From the NCBI GenBank assembly GCA_030770425.1, contig JASJFT010000309.1:1-41378 (forward strand): a stretch of DNA of 41,378 nucleotides, in the 5' to 3' direction. The translations under genes were made by a program, and so were the position numbers. Shown here one piece after another: positions 24,890-34,509 of this stretch. This DNA is from Darksidea phi. Lineage: Eukaryota; Ascomycota; Dothideomycetes; Pleosporales; Lentitheciaceae. The notes beneath the pieces are model-generated. The model did not search any database and was not told the origin of the DNA. It saw only the letters and a program-made list of their open reading frames with translations. Position 1 is the first letter of the stretch, and every line of letters starts with the position of its first letter.

Positions 24890-25330
24890 ATATAGTAAGA
24901 AGTATTTAATAAATTAAAAGAAGTAATATTATCTATAATATTATAAGTAACGTCTAGAGTAGTTAGAGAGACCTCTAGATCCTTCTACTATTCTAGTTAC
25001 TAAAGCTCTACCTTCTCTTTATCTAGCTTAGCTTTTAATATTTAGAATTATACTACTAACTTCTTATAAAGGACTATCCTTTACTTCTCTAAATAATATA
25101 CTCGTATCCGAACCTCTACTAGCTTATTAAGAAGCTTATTTTAAGCTTTTTAAGCCTCCTCTAGTTACTATTAAAGTTTCTCTTTTATATAGTCGATAGA
25201 TCTTACTAATAATAATAAGCTTTAATATATAAATTTTACTATTTAATATAGATAAACCTTTTAATAATAAGATACTAGATATATAATAAGAACCTCGTAT
25301 ATTAGTATAGATATACATCTTATAATATTT
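24890..25330 (-). pseudogene. Possible antisense coiled-coil ORF between A1 pol and 3' LTR
   Basis: On the minus strand one frame is rich in Leu, Lys, Glu and stop-converted Gln with heptad-like spacing (for example A-K-L-D-K-E-K-V-E-L near 25,035-25,010), suggesting a lost coiled-coil protein. A 60-codon ATG-started open frame, 25,318 to 25,136, exists one base out of phase. It starts with the only CA retained locally (25,316) and looks like a shadow, since no family is recognisable. No A2 equivalent is available for comparison because A2 is truncated. Extra antisense ORFs before the 3' LTR would be unusual but possible. Low confidence. Confidence 0.25.
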
Positions 25331-25561
25331 ATTATCTTTAAATAAGATAATATATAGTATTCCTAACTATAAATAATAACTATAGAAAAATATTTTAGAA
25401 TTATAATAAAGAATTTTATTAGTAAGAATAATACGTTCTCGAGTTTTATATAATATTATAACGAATAATAATAACTTTATAAGATAGAATCCTAATACTA
25501 ATATAGTTAAATACTAGATTCGGAATAATCTTTAAGCTAAAGGTTTAGAGAGGAGAGATAG

Positions 25562-25987
25562 TATTATAAACTAAATATATATTATAGAATAATAGTAAGA
25601 AGAACTATCTAAGATTAAACCTATTACTAGCTCTAATATAGAATACGACGATTATAACTATAATATAAATAATAATTAGTATAGATAACTATATTAGGAA
25701 GTTATATAATAGATCTATATCTTAGTAAGAATAGATCTAAGAGTTACGTAATAGCTTAGTAGATCTATAGGTATAGAGCTATAGATCTAAGAAAACTAAA
25801 TTAATATATAATAACTATAAATCTTCTAAATAGTTTTTCTTTCTTATAGTTAATTTAAATCTAGATTAATCTTATCTATTAATATAATTAAACTATTATC
25901 TATTTATTTTCTTTTCTTCTTTTCTATCTTAAGTATAAAATCCTAAATAAGACTAAATAACCTATTAGGCCTAGACCCTATTTAATA
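25562..25987 (+). repeat. Element A1 3' LTR (426 bp)
   Basis: Aligns with the 5' LTR except for a 38-bp deletion that removes one interval between two CTTAGTAGATCTAT direct repeats. Differences are transitions, many as CG/TA pairs (for example around 25,640-25,660 against 17,200-17,220). It is followed by the target duplication ataga. Confidence 0.9.
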
Positions 25988-26657
25988 ATAGACTTCTTAA
26001 TAAATCTATTATATATCTAGACTAAGATATATATATAGATAATAGTAATATATTCTTAATATACTCTTCTACTTTATCTATTAGAATAGAGACGTAGATA
26101 TAGTAAATATTATCGGAATTCTATACTTTAGCTAATAGTATAGTATTATAGATTCTAGTAGTATTCTATATAAGTATAGTTATATTCTAAATAATTATAA
26201 TAAGAAGTTATATCTAATAACTTTATTCTATACTATAACTAATAGTATATTCTCTATAAAGGTATTCTAGTAGATTATTACTAGTAATAATAATTATAAT
26301 AAGAAGTTCTATTTAATAACTTTATTTTATACTATAGCTAATAGTATATTCTCTATAGAGGTATTCTAGTAGATTACTACTAGTAATAATAATTATAGTA
26401 AGAAGCTTTATCTAATAACTTTATTTTATATTATAGCTAATAGTATATTCTCTATAAAGATATTCTAGTAGATTATTACTAGTAATAATAATTATAGTAA
26501 GAAGTTCTATTTAAAAACTTTATTTTATACTATAGCTAATAGTATATAATATAGAGATAATAGTATACTTATAAATAAGATACTTTTACTAATAATTATA
26601 GACGATTATAATTATAGTAAAGAAGTTATATCTAATAGCTATAATATATACTCTAGC
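25988..26657 (+). mobile_element. Repeat E copy 2, piece 2
   Basis: It continues piece 1 after A1. The block 26,000-26,060 resembles 9,600-9,660 of copy 1, and the tandem repeats at 26,103-26,650 match those of copy 1. It ends at 26,657, where B1 is inserted: ctagc at 26,653-26,657 is duplicated at 32,362-32,366. Confidence 0.65.
26103..26650. repeat. 99-bp tandem repeat in E copy 2 (about 5 units)
   Basis: Regular units start at 26,202, 26,301, 26,400 and 26,499 (exact 99-bp period, 33 codons). A partial or divergent unit lies on each side (core near 26,118, and another near 26,620). Each carries ACTATAGCTAATAGTATA and, in the central units, a TTACTAGTAATAATAATTAT block. Both strands read without non-RIP stops, so the coding strand is unclear. 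Confidence 0.8.
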
Positions 26658-26898
26658 TATAAGTAGATAGAAGTATAGAATAAATATATTAAGTAATCTA
26701 ACTATCTAGCTAGGGTACGAGTAGAGGGTCTTATATACGAGTTTTACTAGGTTAAGTAACTAGAGAAAATACTATAAGTTACTATATAGTTACTATAAGC
26801 TAGGGTATAGTTATAGCTAGTATATAATTATAGTAAATTAGTATAAATTATTATATAAATAGAATAATTATATAATATATAGTACTTGGCTACTTATA
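26658..26898 (-). repeat. Element B1 3' LTR (241 bp)
   Basis: Homologous to 32,121-32,361 and to the B2 LTR at 32,883-33,123, all 241 bp. In sense it starts TATAAGTAGCC (from TG...) and ends ACTTATA. A surviving TG lies at 26,887. Confidence 0.9.
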
Positions 26899-26910
26899 TA
26901 CCCCCCTTAG
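26899..26910 (-). promoter_or_regulatory. B1 polypurine tract
   Basis: In sense the strand reads AAGGGGGGTA immediately before the 3' LTR, the expected place for the plus-strand primer of reverse transcription. The C6 run on the plus strand is conspicuous in this AT-rich window, because CpC is not a preferred RIP site. Confidence 0.6.
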
Positions 26911-27194
26911 ATTCGAACGTAGATTTAAAGCTAAATTTTATTTTATAAATTTTAAAGTTTTATTTTTAAAGCTTATTATTAACTAATAGATTTCTCTCTC
27001 TCTATAAACGTAAGGAACTATATTATAGATCGAGAACTAGTCTTTATATTAGTATAGTATTAGATAGATAGCCGTCGCCGTTATAGTATATATAGGTTTC
27101 TTATATAATTAGATATCTCTAGAGGTATAAGACCCTTAATTTTACTTTATATAGTATATTAATAGAATTAATATACTAGTTTATTAGCTAAATA
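26911..27194 (-). other. B1 3' untranslated stretch
   Basis: Between the polypurine tract and the heptapeptide-repeat tail of Pol. No ORF or repeat is recognisable; it is probably the 3' untranslated part of B1. Confidence 0.4.
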
Positions 27195-27372
27195 GTCTAT
27201 ATAATTAGCTATAAGGCCTGTATAGTTAGCTAAGAAGCCTATATAGTTAGCTAAGAAGCCTATATAGTTGGTTAAGAAGCCTATATAGTTAGCTAAGAAG
27301 TCTATATAGTTGGCTAAAAAGCCTATATAGTTGGCTAAGAAGTCTATATAGTTAGTTAAGAAGTCTATATAG
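27195..27372 (-). repeat. 21-bp minisatellite encoding a heptapeptide tail of B1 Pol
   Basis: About nine units of exactly 21 bp (core CTATATAGTTAGCTAAGAAGC on the plus strand). Read on the minus strand in the RNase H frame, each unit gives a seven-residue block of the form (stop or Gln)-(Pro/Leu)-T-I-Q-(A/T)-(S/F/L). It lies directly after the RNase H end, so Pol seems to have carried a repetitive C-terminal tail. Four unmutated TG sites cluster here (27,219, 27,269, 27,311, 27,332), the densest cluster in the RIPed block. Confidence 0.75.
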
Positions 27373-30300
27373 TAGAAAAATCTTTAAAGTTTAGGAGTAA
27401 TATCTAATTCTTATATTTTTACCTAGGTAGTAATTTAGTAAGACTATTAGCTAGCTAACTATTTAATAAGATATATAAGATATTAATATTACCTAATAAT
27501 ACCTCCTAATAAAGCTAGTAGTAATAGATATCGACGTACTATACTATAGTTTTAAGTTATAGAGTAAATAAGATAAGTAGCTAAATTATTTACTAGTTAT
27601 TATAGTATAATAATTATTCGTAATCTAGATTAAATCTAATACGTTCGAATACTCTCTACTACTATATTAGCTTAGTACTAGCTAATAAGACGGCTATTAG
27701 TTCTATCTTAGTCGTTAATTTTATAATATATTATTATAGTATAGCCTTCTAATTAATAGGTCTATTAAATAGAAAGAATATATATTCTTATAAGCTCTTC
27801 CAGATAGTCTTATAATTAATAAAGGAGGCGTCTAATACTCTATAAAAGTCGGGTATTTATTTAGATATAAGTTTATTAGTAATATATACTAATTTAATAG
27901 ATATTAATATATTATAATATATTACTTAATTCTTTATATCTAGTAAATAGATAATCGTTTAATAGATAGCGTCTAGGTACCGTTACGAAGGATTCGTAAG
28001 AAACTTAACTAGCTTTAAGTAAGCTTTTAAGATATTTAAATAAGTAGCTTCTATTATATAACTAATAGATTCGACTAGCTATATATATCTTTACTTAACT
28101 AAATCTATTATTTTATTCTTTAAGGGTATTAGTTTCTCGAGTAGTAGTAGTATAGTAGGTAGCTTTAAGTAGAGCTTTAGTAAAGAATACTTTTAAACGA
28201 ACTTCTCGATATATAAGCTTTATAATAGCTAGATTAAGTTACTATTACGATTTCTAATAGTTTAAATACTATAGAACGTCTATAGTTCTTCTAGAAATCT
28301 AATCTTATATTATTATAATAGCTTATACTTAAATTTATATAGGGTAGCTATATATACTAGTATACTAAGAATAATAATATTATTAATAAAGAAGAAGATT
28401 AATAGCTTTTTATTTTTCTATAGGTAGGGAGCGTCTTTAATAGATATAAGATCTAGCTCTATAAGCGTTTTAGTAAGCTCTTTATACTAAAGTAATAGAA
28501 ATATCTTTAGGCCGTAGAGTACTCGGTATAGTTTCTATAGGTAATTAGAATTAGAGAATCCTTCTAGCTAATAATAGTAGACTAGTATTAATAGCTTAGT
28601 ATTAGTAAACGTATTAATAGTATTATATTAACGAATTTTTATATTAAAGTAGATAGTAATAGCTACTAGAGCTTAAAATATTCGAATAGTTAGTATAATA
28701 GTATAGGTATCTTCTACTATTATTTATAAATTACTATATATATAAATCCGAGCCTTATATTTTAATAGATAGTCTTAATTATTAAGTTTATATTTATATA
28801 CCTATATTAGTAGAAGAATCTCGTTATCTTAAGTATACTAAGTATTATATTCGTCTTAGATTATCTACTTATAGATTTCTTTATATTTAATTATTACTAG
28901 TTCTTATTATATAGCTTATAGGAAGTCTTCCTTATAGAAAGATAATAACTTTATTATATTCTTATAGTATTTTAGTTTTACTAGTAGCTCCGTATATTTA
29001 AATCGTATTTTTAGTACTATTACTAAGATAGCTATATAGGCTAACTAGTAGACGTTAACGAAGAAGCTAGAGTTCTTCTATATAGGCTTCTTCTTTACTA
29101 CTCTAGTTAATCCTTTAGATAGAATATAATATTAATAAAGGTTAATATTTATTAGTTCTCGATACTTCGTATAATTCGAATCGGGCTTAGTTCTATACTT
29201 ATACTTTAAGGGTCGATTTAATAGCTATAGTAGCTTAGATAAAGCTATTTCTAAAACTAATAGATTCGGTATTAGGAGTTAATTTAATATAGGTTTCTAA
29301 GTAGTAGCTTAAGTAATAGCGTAAATAGTAGTCTAAGTAGAAGCTTAGGTAGTAGATTCTATAGCTTCTATAGAAGATATATATTCGTCTTCTAATAAGA
29401 CTCTTAAGAAAGTATCTTTACTATTTAATATAGATAAGTAATATTTATAAGCGAATTACTCTAGTTTAGAGTCTTAAAGAAGAAGATCTAGATTATCTTA
29501 TAGCTAATAGAATAAATTCTCTTAAAATATAATATCCCTTATACGAATTATCTTACTACTATAAGCTTTACTTCTTACCTTTAGTATCTAGATTCTATAG
29601 ATATTCGATAAATTATAGTTAACTAGATATCCTACTAATACTTATAGACTAAGCTTATTACCTCTAGATATCTATTTATATAGTATATAGGTTCTATAAC
29701 TATAAATATATAGATAAGCTAGTAATAGCTTTTTCTAATATATAATTTTAAATAGTATTTTCTAGTTTAGTACTCGTATAGATATTTAGTTAAGTAGATA
29801 GACTATCATTCTATAAATCTTAGGACTAAGAGCTAGTAGAAGATTTACTATAATTCTTATTAAGTAACTTCTCTCGATTAGACTTCTATCTAAGTATTTA
29901 ACTAAATCGTTTTATTTAATAGTATATAGTATTTATATCTATAGTTTAATTCCTTTCTATAGATAGTAGACTTATACTAAATCGTCTAATAGGCTATAAC
30001 CTCGCTCGTTATTAGCTATTAGAAAGGTAATAGTTATATTAAATTCTTATTTAATTACTCTATCTAGCTATCTAAGTATTATCTAAAGAGTAGATTTATT
30101 ACGCTTAACTATTATATAGATCGTATATAGTTTTAAGAATAGATCGAATATATAGAATATATATTAATAACTATTATAGACTAGTATATTAAGCTTAATT
30201 AGATTAATAGCTATAGTTTTAAATAGTCGGCTAGTATCTAATTTATAACTAAATTAACGCGAGATAATCTAATAGACTTTATTCTATAGGTACTCTTTAT

Positions 30301-30700
30301 AGTAAATTATTTTAGAAGCTATTATACTATTATCTATATAGAGGTCTAAAATATTACTAGCTAACTAATTAATCGCGTTACTATTTAAATAACCTATAAG
30401 TAGATAGAGTTATAGCTTACTTAGTAATCTAGATTAAAGTAGTAGAGCTAAGATCTATAGTCGGTACTAATTAGTAATAAATACTACGTACTAAGTAGGT
30501 TATAGTAGCTTAGTATAATAGACTATAAGCTAGTATCTATCGACCCTAGTAAGCTTCGCGATATTCTAAGATTAAGTTTTTAATTAATATAAAATATTTC
30601 TTCCTAAGTCGAAATAGACGTTTAATAAGAATAGCTATAATAGTAATACTAGGCTAGTAAAGAAGCTAGGAATTAGAGCTACTTATTTAAGCGTTATCTT
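27373..30700 (-). pseudogene. B1 pol remnant: integrase region, copia RT, RNase H
   Basis: On the minus strand a copia RT is recognisable. Near 28,990-28,880 lies the start block F-L-Q-A-x-x-R. Around 28,700-28,450 there is a reading typical of the RT core, including L-Y-R-V-L-Y-G-L-K. The catalytic block F-F-F-I-N-N-I-I is at 28,396-28,373 (Asp-Asp to Asn-Asn, codons at 28,384-28,379). RNase H ends near 27,430 with Q-L-A-N-S-L-T-K-L-L, the usual copia A-D-x-L-T-K-x-L end. Integrase should lie around 29,300-30,600 but its motifs were not confidently resolved. Frame breaks exist. Confidence 0.7.
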
Positions 30701-32090
30701 TTTTAGACTTTAAGATATTAATAGGGATATTTATATATTTCTCTAGACCTAAATAGCTATCTCTAAGCCTTTAGCTAGAACGATATCGTTAGGCGAAGCC
30801 GGAGCTTTCTATTAGAATTTAATAAGATTATTATAGATATAAATATCTATACCTAGATCTAATATCTAGGAATAGAGAAGTAGGTAGATATTATTAACTA
30901 TTAAGATATTATATACTACTAAAAATATAGTATAAACTTCGTATTTATACTATAGTAGATTATTATTAATATCGATTTCTATTATATTAGCTATATTATT
31001 ATCCTAGCTAGTCTACTTTTACTATTTATAGTATTTATTTCTCTTATATATTTTAGTTAGAATACCCTTCTTATCCTTAGCTTTAAAATTAACTATTTTC
31101 TTAGCCTTTTTAGGGTCCTCTATAAATCCTCTCTTATATAGTAAGATATTAATATATTAGTACTATTTCTAGTAGTATAAATCTCTATATAAGTATAGTT
31201 TTAGTAGCTTTAATAGCTTATTATTTCGTAATCTCTTCTTATTATATAGAGACTATTCTTAATTAAGTATAGTTATAAACGTATTATTACTAATATTTAG
31301 CTTTATTATCTACGTTATTCGGTAATAGCGTAGATAGCTAGCTAGTAGATTAGATAGTATAGGGTTAATTAAACTATTCGAGCTAGCTTTTATATTAAAT
31401 ACTATAATAGATATAATAGCTATATAGTCTAAATTAATCTATTTAATAGCTTATATTAGATCCTTATATAGCTAATATTCTAATACTTCTAGTAAATTAA
31501 GCTACGTAGCTCGATTATAGACTATTAGAAAGATTATACTTTATTCTTTAAGATTCTCTCTATACGTATATAGTATTTTGGCTAAGTTATATACCTTCTA
31601 AACCTTATATTCTTAATCGACTAATAATAAGGCGAATAGCTATTTTAGAGTCTTAAGCTAATTATATAATAATTTCTAATTCTTAATTTAATAGATAAGA
31701 TCTTTAGCTAGCGTATTAGCTATATAAGCCTCGATTTAACTAAGCTTATCTTTAATTCTACGGTATTCTTTAAACTCTATATAGTAGAGACTTAGGTCCT
31801 TAGTATATTAAGAGGTTACTATTAAGCTAGATTTAGTTACTAGTAACCTATCCTTACCGATAGATAGTATAGAATTAATAGAGTATTCGGGCTTATTTAG
31901 CTATATAGAAGCTTTAAATTTAGGATTAATATACTCCTATATATTAGCTACCTTAACTAGCCTTTATATAGTATAGATCTATAGGTCTTAATTATATAGG
32001 TCTTAGAGAATAGTAGCTAAACTAGCTTTAGATATAGTAGGCGACGAGGTTATTATTTTATTATATAAAAAAGAATAAAATAGGTCGTAT
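30701..32090 (-). pseudogene. B1 gag remnant
   Basis: Starts just inside the 5' LTR (32,121) and aligns with the B2 gag start over roughly the first 750 bp (B1 32,070-31,310 against B2 33,180-33,920). Near 31,155-31,110 a block reads Y-K-R-G-F-I-E-D-P and could be a decayed zinc knuckle, but the Cys positions are not all convincing. B1 continues past the point where B2 is cut by C. Confidence 0.6.
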
Positions 32091-32120
32091 AATATAGGTA
32101 GATTAAACTAGACTTATAAC

Positions 32121-32361
32121 TATAAGTAGATAGGGGTATAGAATAAATATATTAAGTAGTCTAACTATCTAGTTAGGGTATAAGTAGAGGGCCTTATATA
32201 CGAGTTATACTAGATTAAATAACTAGAGAAATTACTATAAGTTACTATATAGTTATTATAAGCTAGAATATAGTTATAGCTAGTATATAGTTATAGTAAA
32301 TTAGTATAAATTATTATATAAATAAAATAATTATATAATATATAACGCTTAGCTACTTATA
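32121..32361 (-). repeat. Element B1 5' LTR (241 bp)
   Basis: The sense start is at 32,361. Same length as the 3' LTR and the B2 LTR. Followed on the plus strand by the target duplication ctagc (32,362-32,366). Confidence 0.9.
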
Positions 32362-32882
32362 CTAGCTAATAGTATATTATAGATAATAATATATTAATCT
32401 ATTATTAATACTTCTATAATCTAGTTATTACTCTTAGAGATTAATTAGGGCTATTTAACGTCCCTACTACCCTCTAGTAATAATAAATTAGGAGTAATTA
32501 GATTAAAAAGGAGTATATAAGAGTATAAAAAGAAGAAAGTAGAGATACTTTAAAAGAGAATTAATTCTATAAGTAAAAAAAAAGATATTTATTAACTTAG
32601 GTTTATTTTTTAGCCTAGTACTATACTATTATTATATTAACTAGATCGTTTTAGCGGCTCTATAAGTCTACTATTAAGAGTTTTTAATAATAAGTCTTAG
32701 ACTAGAGTATTTATAGATATATCTACTATAGTACTTATCTATAGTACTATATAGTATATTTTAGATAGAAGTTTTATAGAGTAAGAAAATAGATATATTC
32801 TATTAATAAGTATATTCTATTTATAAGTATATAAGTATAGGGTAATAAAATAAAATATTAGAATATTAGTATAAATAGAATA
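32362..32882 (+). mobile_element. Repeat E copy 2, piece 3, and unassigned flank
   Basis: The first bases complete the tandem-repeat core cut by B1 (CTAGCTAATAGTATATTAT). Beyond about 32,400 the relation to copy 1 becomes weak. The stretch 32,440-32,600 contains a small GC-richer patch and purine-rich sequence; no ORF motif is visible. B2 begins at 32,883 with a possible target copy gaata just before it (32,878-32,882), unverifiable because the B2 right end is outside the window. Confidence 0.5.
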
Positions 32883-33123
32883 TATAAGCGGCCGAGCGCT
32901 ATATATTATATAATTATTCTATTTATATAATAATTTATACTAATTTACTATAATTATATATTAGCTATAACTATACCCTAGTTTATAGTAACTATATAGT
33001 AACTTATAGTAATTATTTTAGTTATTTAATCTAGTATAACTTATATATAAGGCCCTCTACTTATACTCTAGCTAGATAGTTAGACTACTTAATATATTTA
33101 TTCTATACCTCTATCTACTTATA
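32883..33123 (+). repeat. Element B2 5' LTR (241 bp)
   Basis: Inverted relative to 32,121-32,361 and the same length. It starts TATAAGCGGCC and ends CTACTTATA. It retains CG-rich GCGGCCGAGCGC where the B1 LTRs have AT-converted or intermediate versions. Confidence 0.9.
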
Positions 33124-33187
33124 GTTATAAGCTTAGTCTAATCTATCTATATTATATAATCTATTTTAATCTTTTCTATATAATGAA

Positions 33188-33923
33188 ATAATAACCTCGT
33201 TATCTACTATATCTAAAGCTAGTTTAGCTACTATTCTTTAAGATCTATATAATTAGGACCTATAAATCTATACTATATAAAGGCTAGCTAAGGTAGCTAA
33301 TATATAGGACTATATTAATCCTAAAGCTAAAGCTTTTATAGAGCTAAATAAGCCCGAATACCCTATCGATCCTATACTACCTATTAATAAGGATAGGTTA
33401 CTAGTAACTAAACCTAGCTTAATAGCTTTTACTTAGTATAATAAGGATCTAAGTATCTACTATATAGAACTAAAAGAATATCGTAGAACTAAGGATAAGC
33501 TCGGCTAAATCGAAGCCTATATAGTTAATATACTAGCTAAAGATCTTATCTTCTAGATTAAGAATTAGAAATTACTATATAATTAGCTTAAGGCTCTAAA
33601 ATAGCTATTTACTCTATTATTAATTAATTAAGAATATAAGGTTTAGAAGATATATAACTTAACTAAAGTACTATATATATATAGAGAGAATCTCGAAGAA
33701 TAGAGTATAACCTTTCTAATAGTCTATAATTAAGCTACGTAGCTTAATCTATTAGAGATATTAAGTTATTAGCTATATAAGAATCTAATATAAGCTATTA
33801 AATAGATTAATTTAGGCTACGTAGCTATTATAGCTATTATAGTATTTAATATAGAAGCTAGCTTAAATAGTTTAATTAACCCTATACTATTTAATCTACT
33901 AGCTAGTTATCTATACTATTACT
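33188..33923 (+). pseudogene. B2 gag remnant, truncated by C
   Basis: Readable copia Gag N-terminal region beginning at ATA codons near 33,188-33,191 (probably former ATG), with T-S-L-S-T-I-S-K-A-S-L-A-T-I-L. It matches the B1 gag start on the other strand. A literal ATG at 33,183-33,185 is out of frame and followed by a stop after one codon. The region ends where C is inserted. Confidence 0.65.
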
Positions 33924-34509
33924 TATTAGTAGTCCTCTTTAGGATTCCCGTCTAATCTAGTTTAAGTTTTATTTTACTACGATTTACTATAAGGTATTAC
34001 GTACTACTAAATATTATCTAATCTCTTAGTATTATCTATTTACTATATTTTATAATAAGATATTATATATTAAGACGACTAGTACCTCGTATTTATTATA
34101 TAGTCTACTTCTAATATAGATTCTATAATATACTAATCTCGTAACTATATAACTTTTATTCTTACTAATCTATAGATTATAAGCCTTTTTATAAATCTAT
34201 ATACTATTAAGCTTTATACTAAAACTATTAAGTCTTTTATAAGAAGATAGATTAGCTTTTAGTACTATTTATTAAGTCGTACTTAGTCGCTTTTAGTACT
34301 ATTATTACTTAAGATTCTATACTCTTAAGTATAGTACCTTTACTATCTATACTAATTTACTATAATTTTATACTATAGAGTATAGTATATTTATAATAAA
34401 CTCTAGTTAAGCTATCTTAGTTAACTAGACTATATATACTTTAGATATTACCCTCTACGTATATAGTAAGAACTAGAAGGACTAGAATAAATAACTTAAT
34501 AACTATACT
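33924..34509 (+). repeat. Element C 5' LTR and leader (inner boundary unknown)
   Basis: 586 bp between the start of C and its gag. Without a 3' LTR in the window, the LTR end and primer-binding site cannot be placed. No ORF is visible. Confidence 0.45.

Larger units (their letters stand above)
17125..25987 (+). mobile_element. Element A1: RIPed Ty3/gypsy chromovirus, complete, carrying G
   Basis: LTRs at 17,125-17,588 and 25,562-25,987 are flanked by a 5-bp target duplication (atagg/ataga). The order is Gag with CCHC knuckle, protease, RT, RNase H, integrase and chromodomain, which is the Ty3/gypsy chromovirus order. A Fot1/pogo transposon (19,467-21,319) sits between Gag and protease; without it the element would be about 7.0 kb. 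Removing G plus its TA duplication (1,855 bp) puts the zinc knuckle and RT motif in one frame, so Gag-Pol was a single ORF. A2 (36,768-41,270) is a second copy. Confidence 0.92.
26658..32361 (-). mobile_element. Element B1: RIPed Ty1/copia LTR retrotransposon, complete
   Basis: A 5,704-bp minus-strand element with two 241-bp LTRs (26,658-26,898 and 32,121-32,361) and a perfect 5-bp target duplication ctagc (26,653-26,657 and 32,362-32,366). Joining the flanks restores the repeat-E core CTCTAGCTAATAG. In sense order: Gag with knuckle-like block, integrase region, copia RT with the catalytic pair changed to Asn-Asn, RNase H, and a heptapeptide-repeat tail. A polypurine tract (AAGGGGGG in sense) abuts the 3' LTR. 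The first kilobase matches B2. Confidence 0.9.
32883..33923 (+). mobile_element. Element B2: 5' part of a second B copia element
   Basis: Opposite in orientation to B1 and homologous to its first kilobase: LTR 32,883-33,123 and 5' gag to about 33,920. At that point similarity to B1 stops and element C begins. The two B copies therefore form a large inverted pair about 0.5 kb apart. The remainder of B2 would lie to the right of C, outside the window. Confidence 0.85.

Noticed and set aside
25136..25318. 60-residue ATG-started ORF on the minus strand as a real gene
   Set aside because: It lies inside A1 between pol and the 3' LTR, starts only because one CA site at 25,316 escaped RIP, has no recognisable domain, and is one base out of phase with a more protein-like antisense frame. 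It is best read as a chance open frame.
33183..33191. Surviving ATG at the B2 gag start as a functional start codon
   Set aside because: It is followed by AAA and a TAA stop and is out of frame with the gag reading, so it is a chance survivor.
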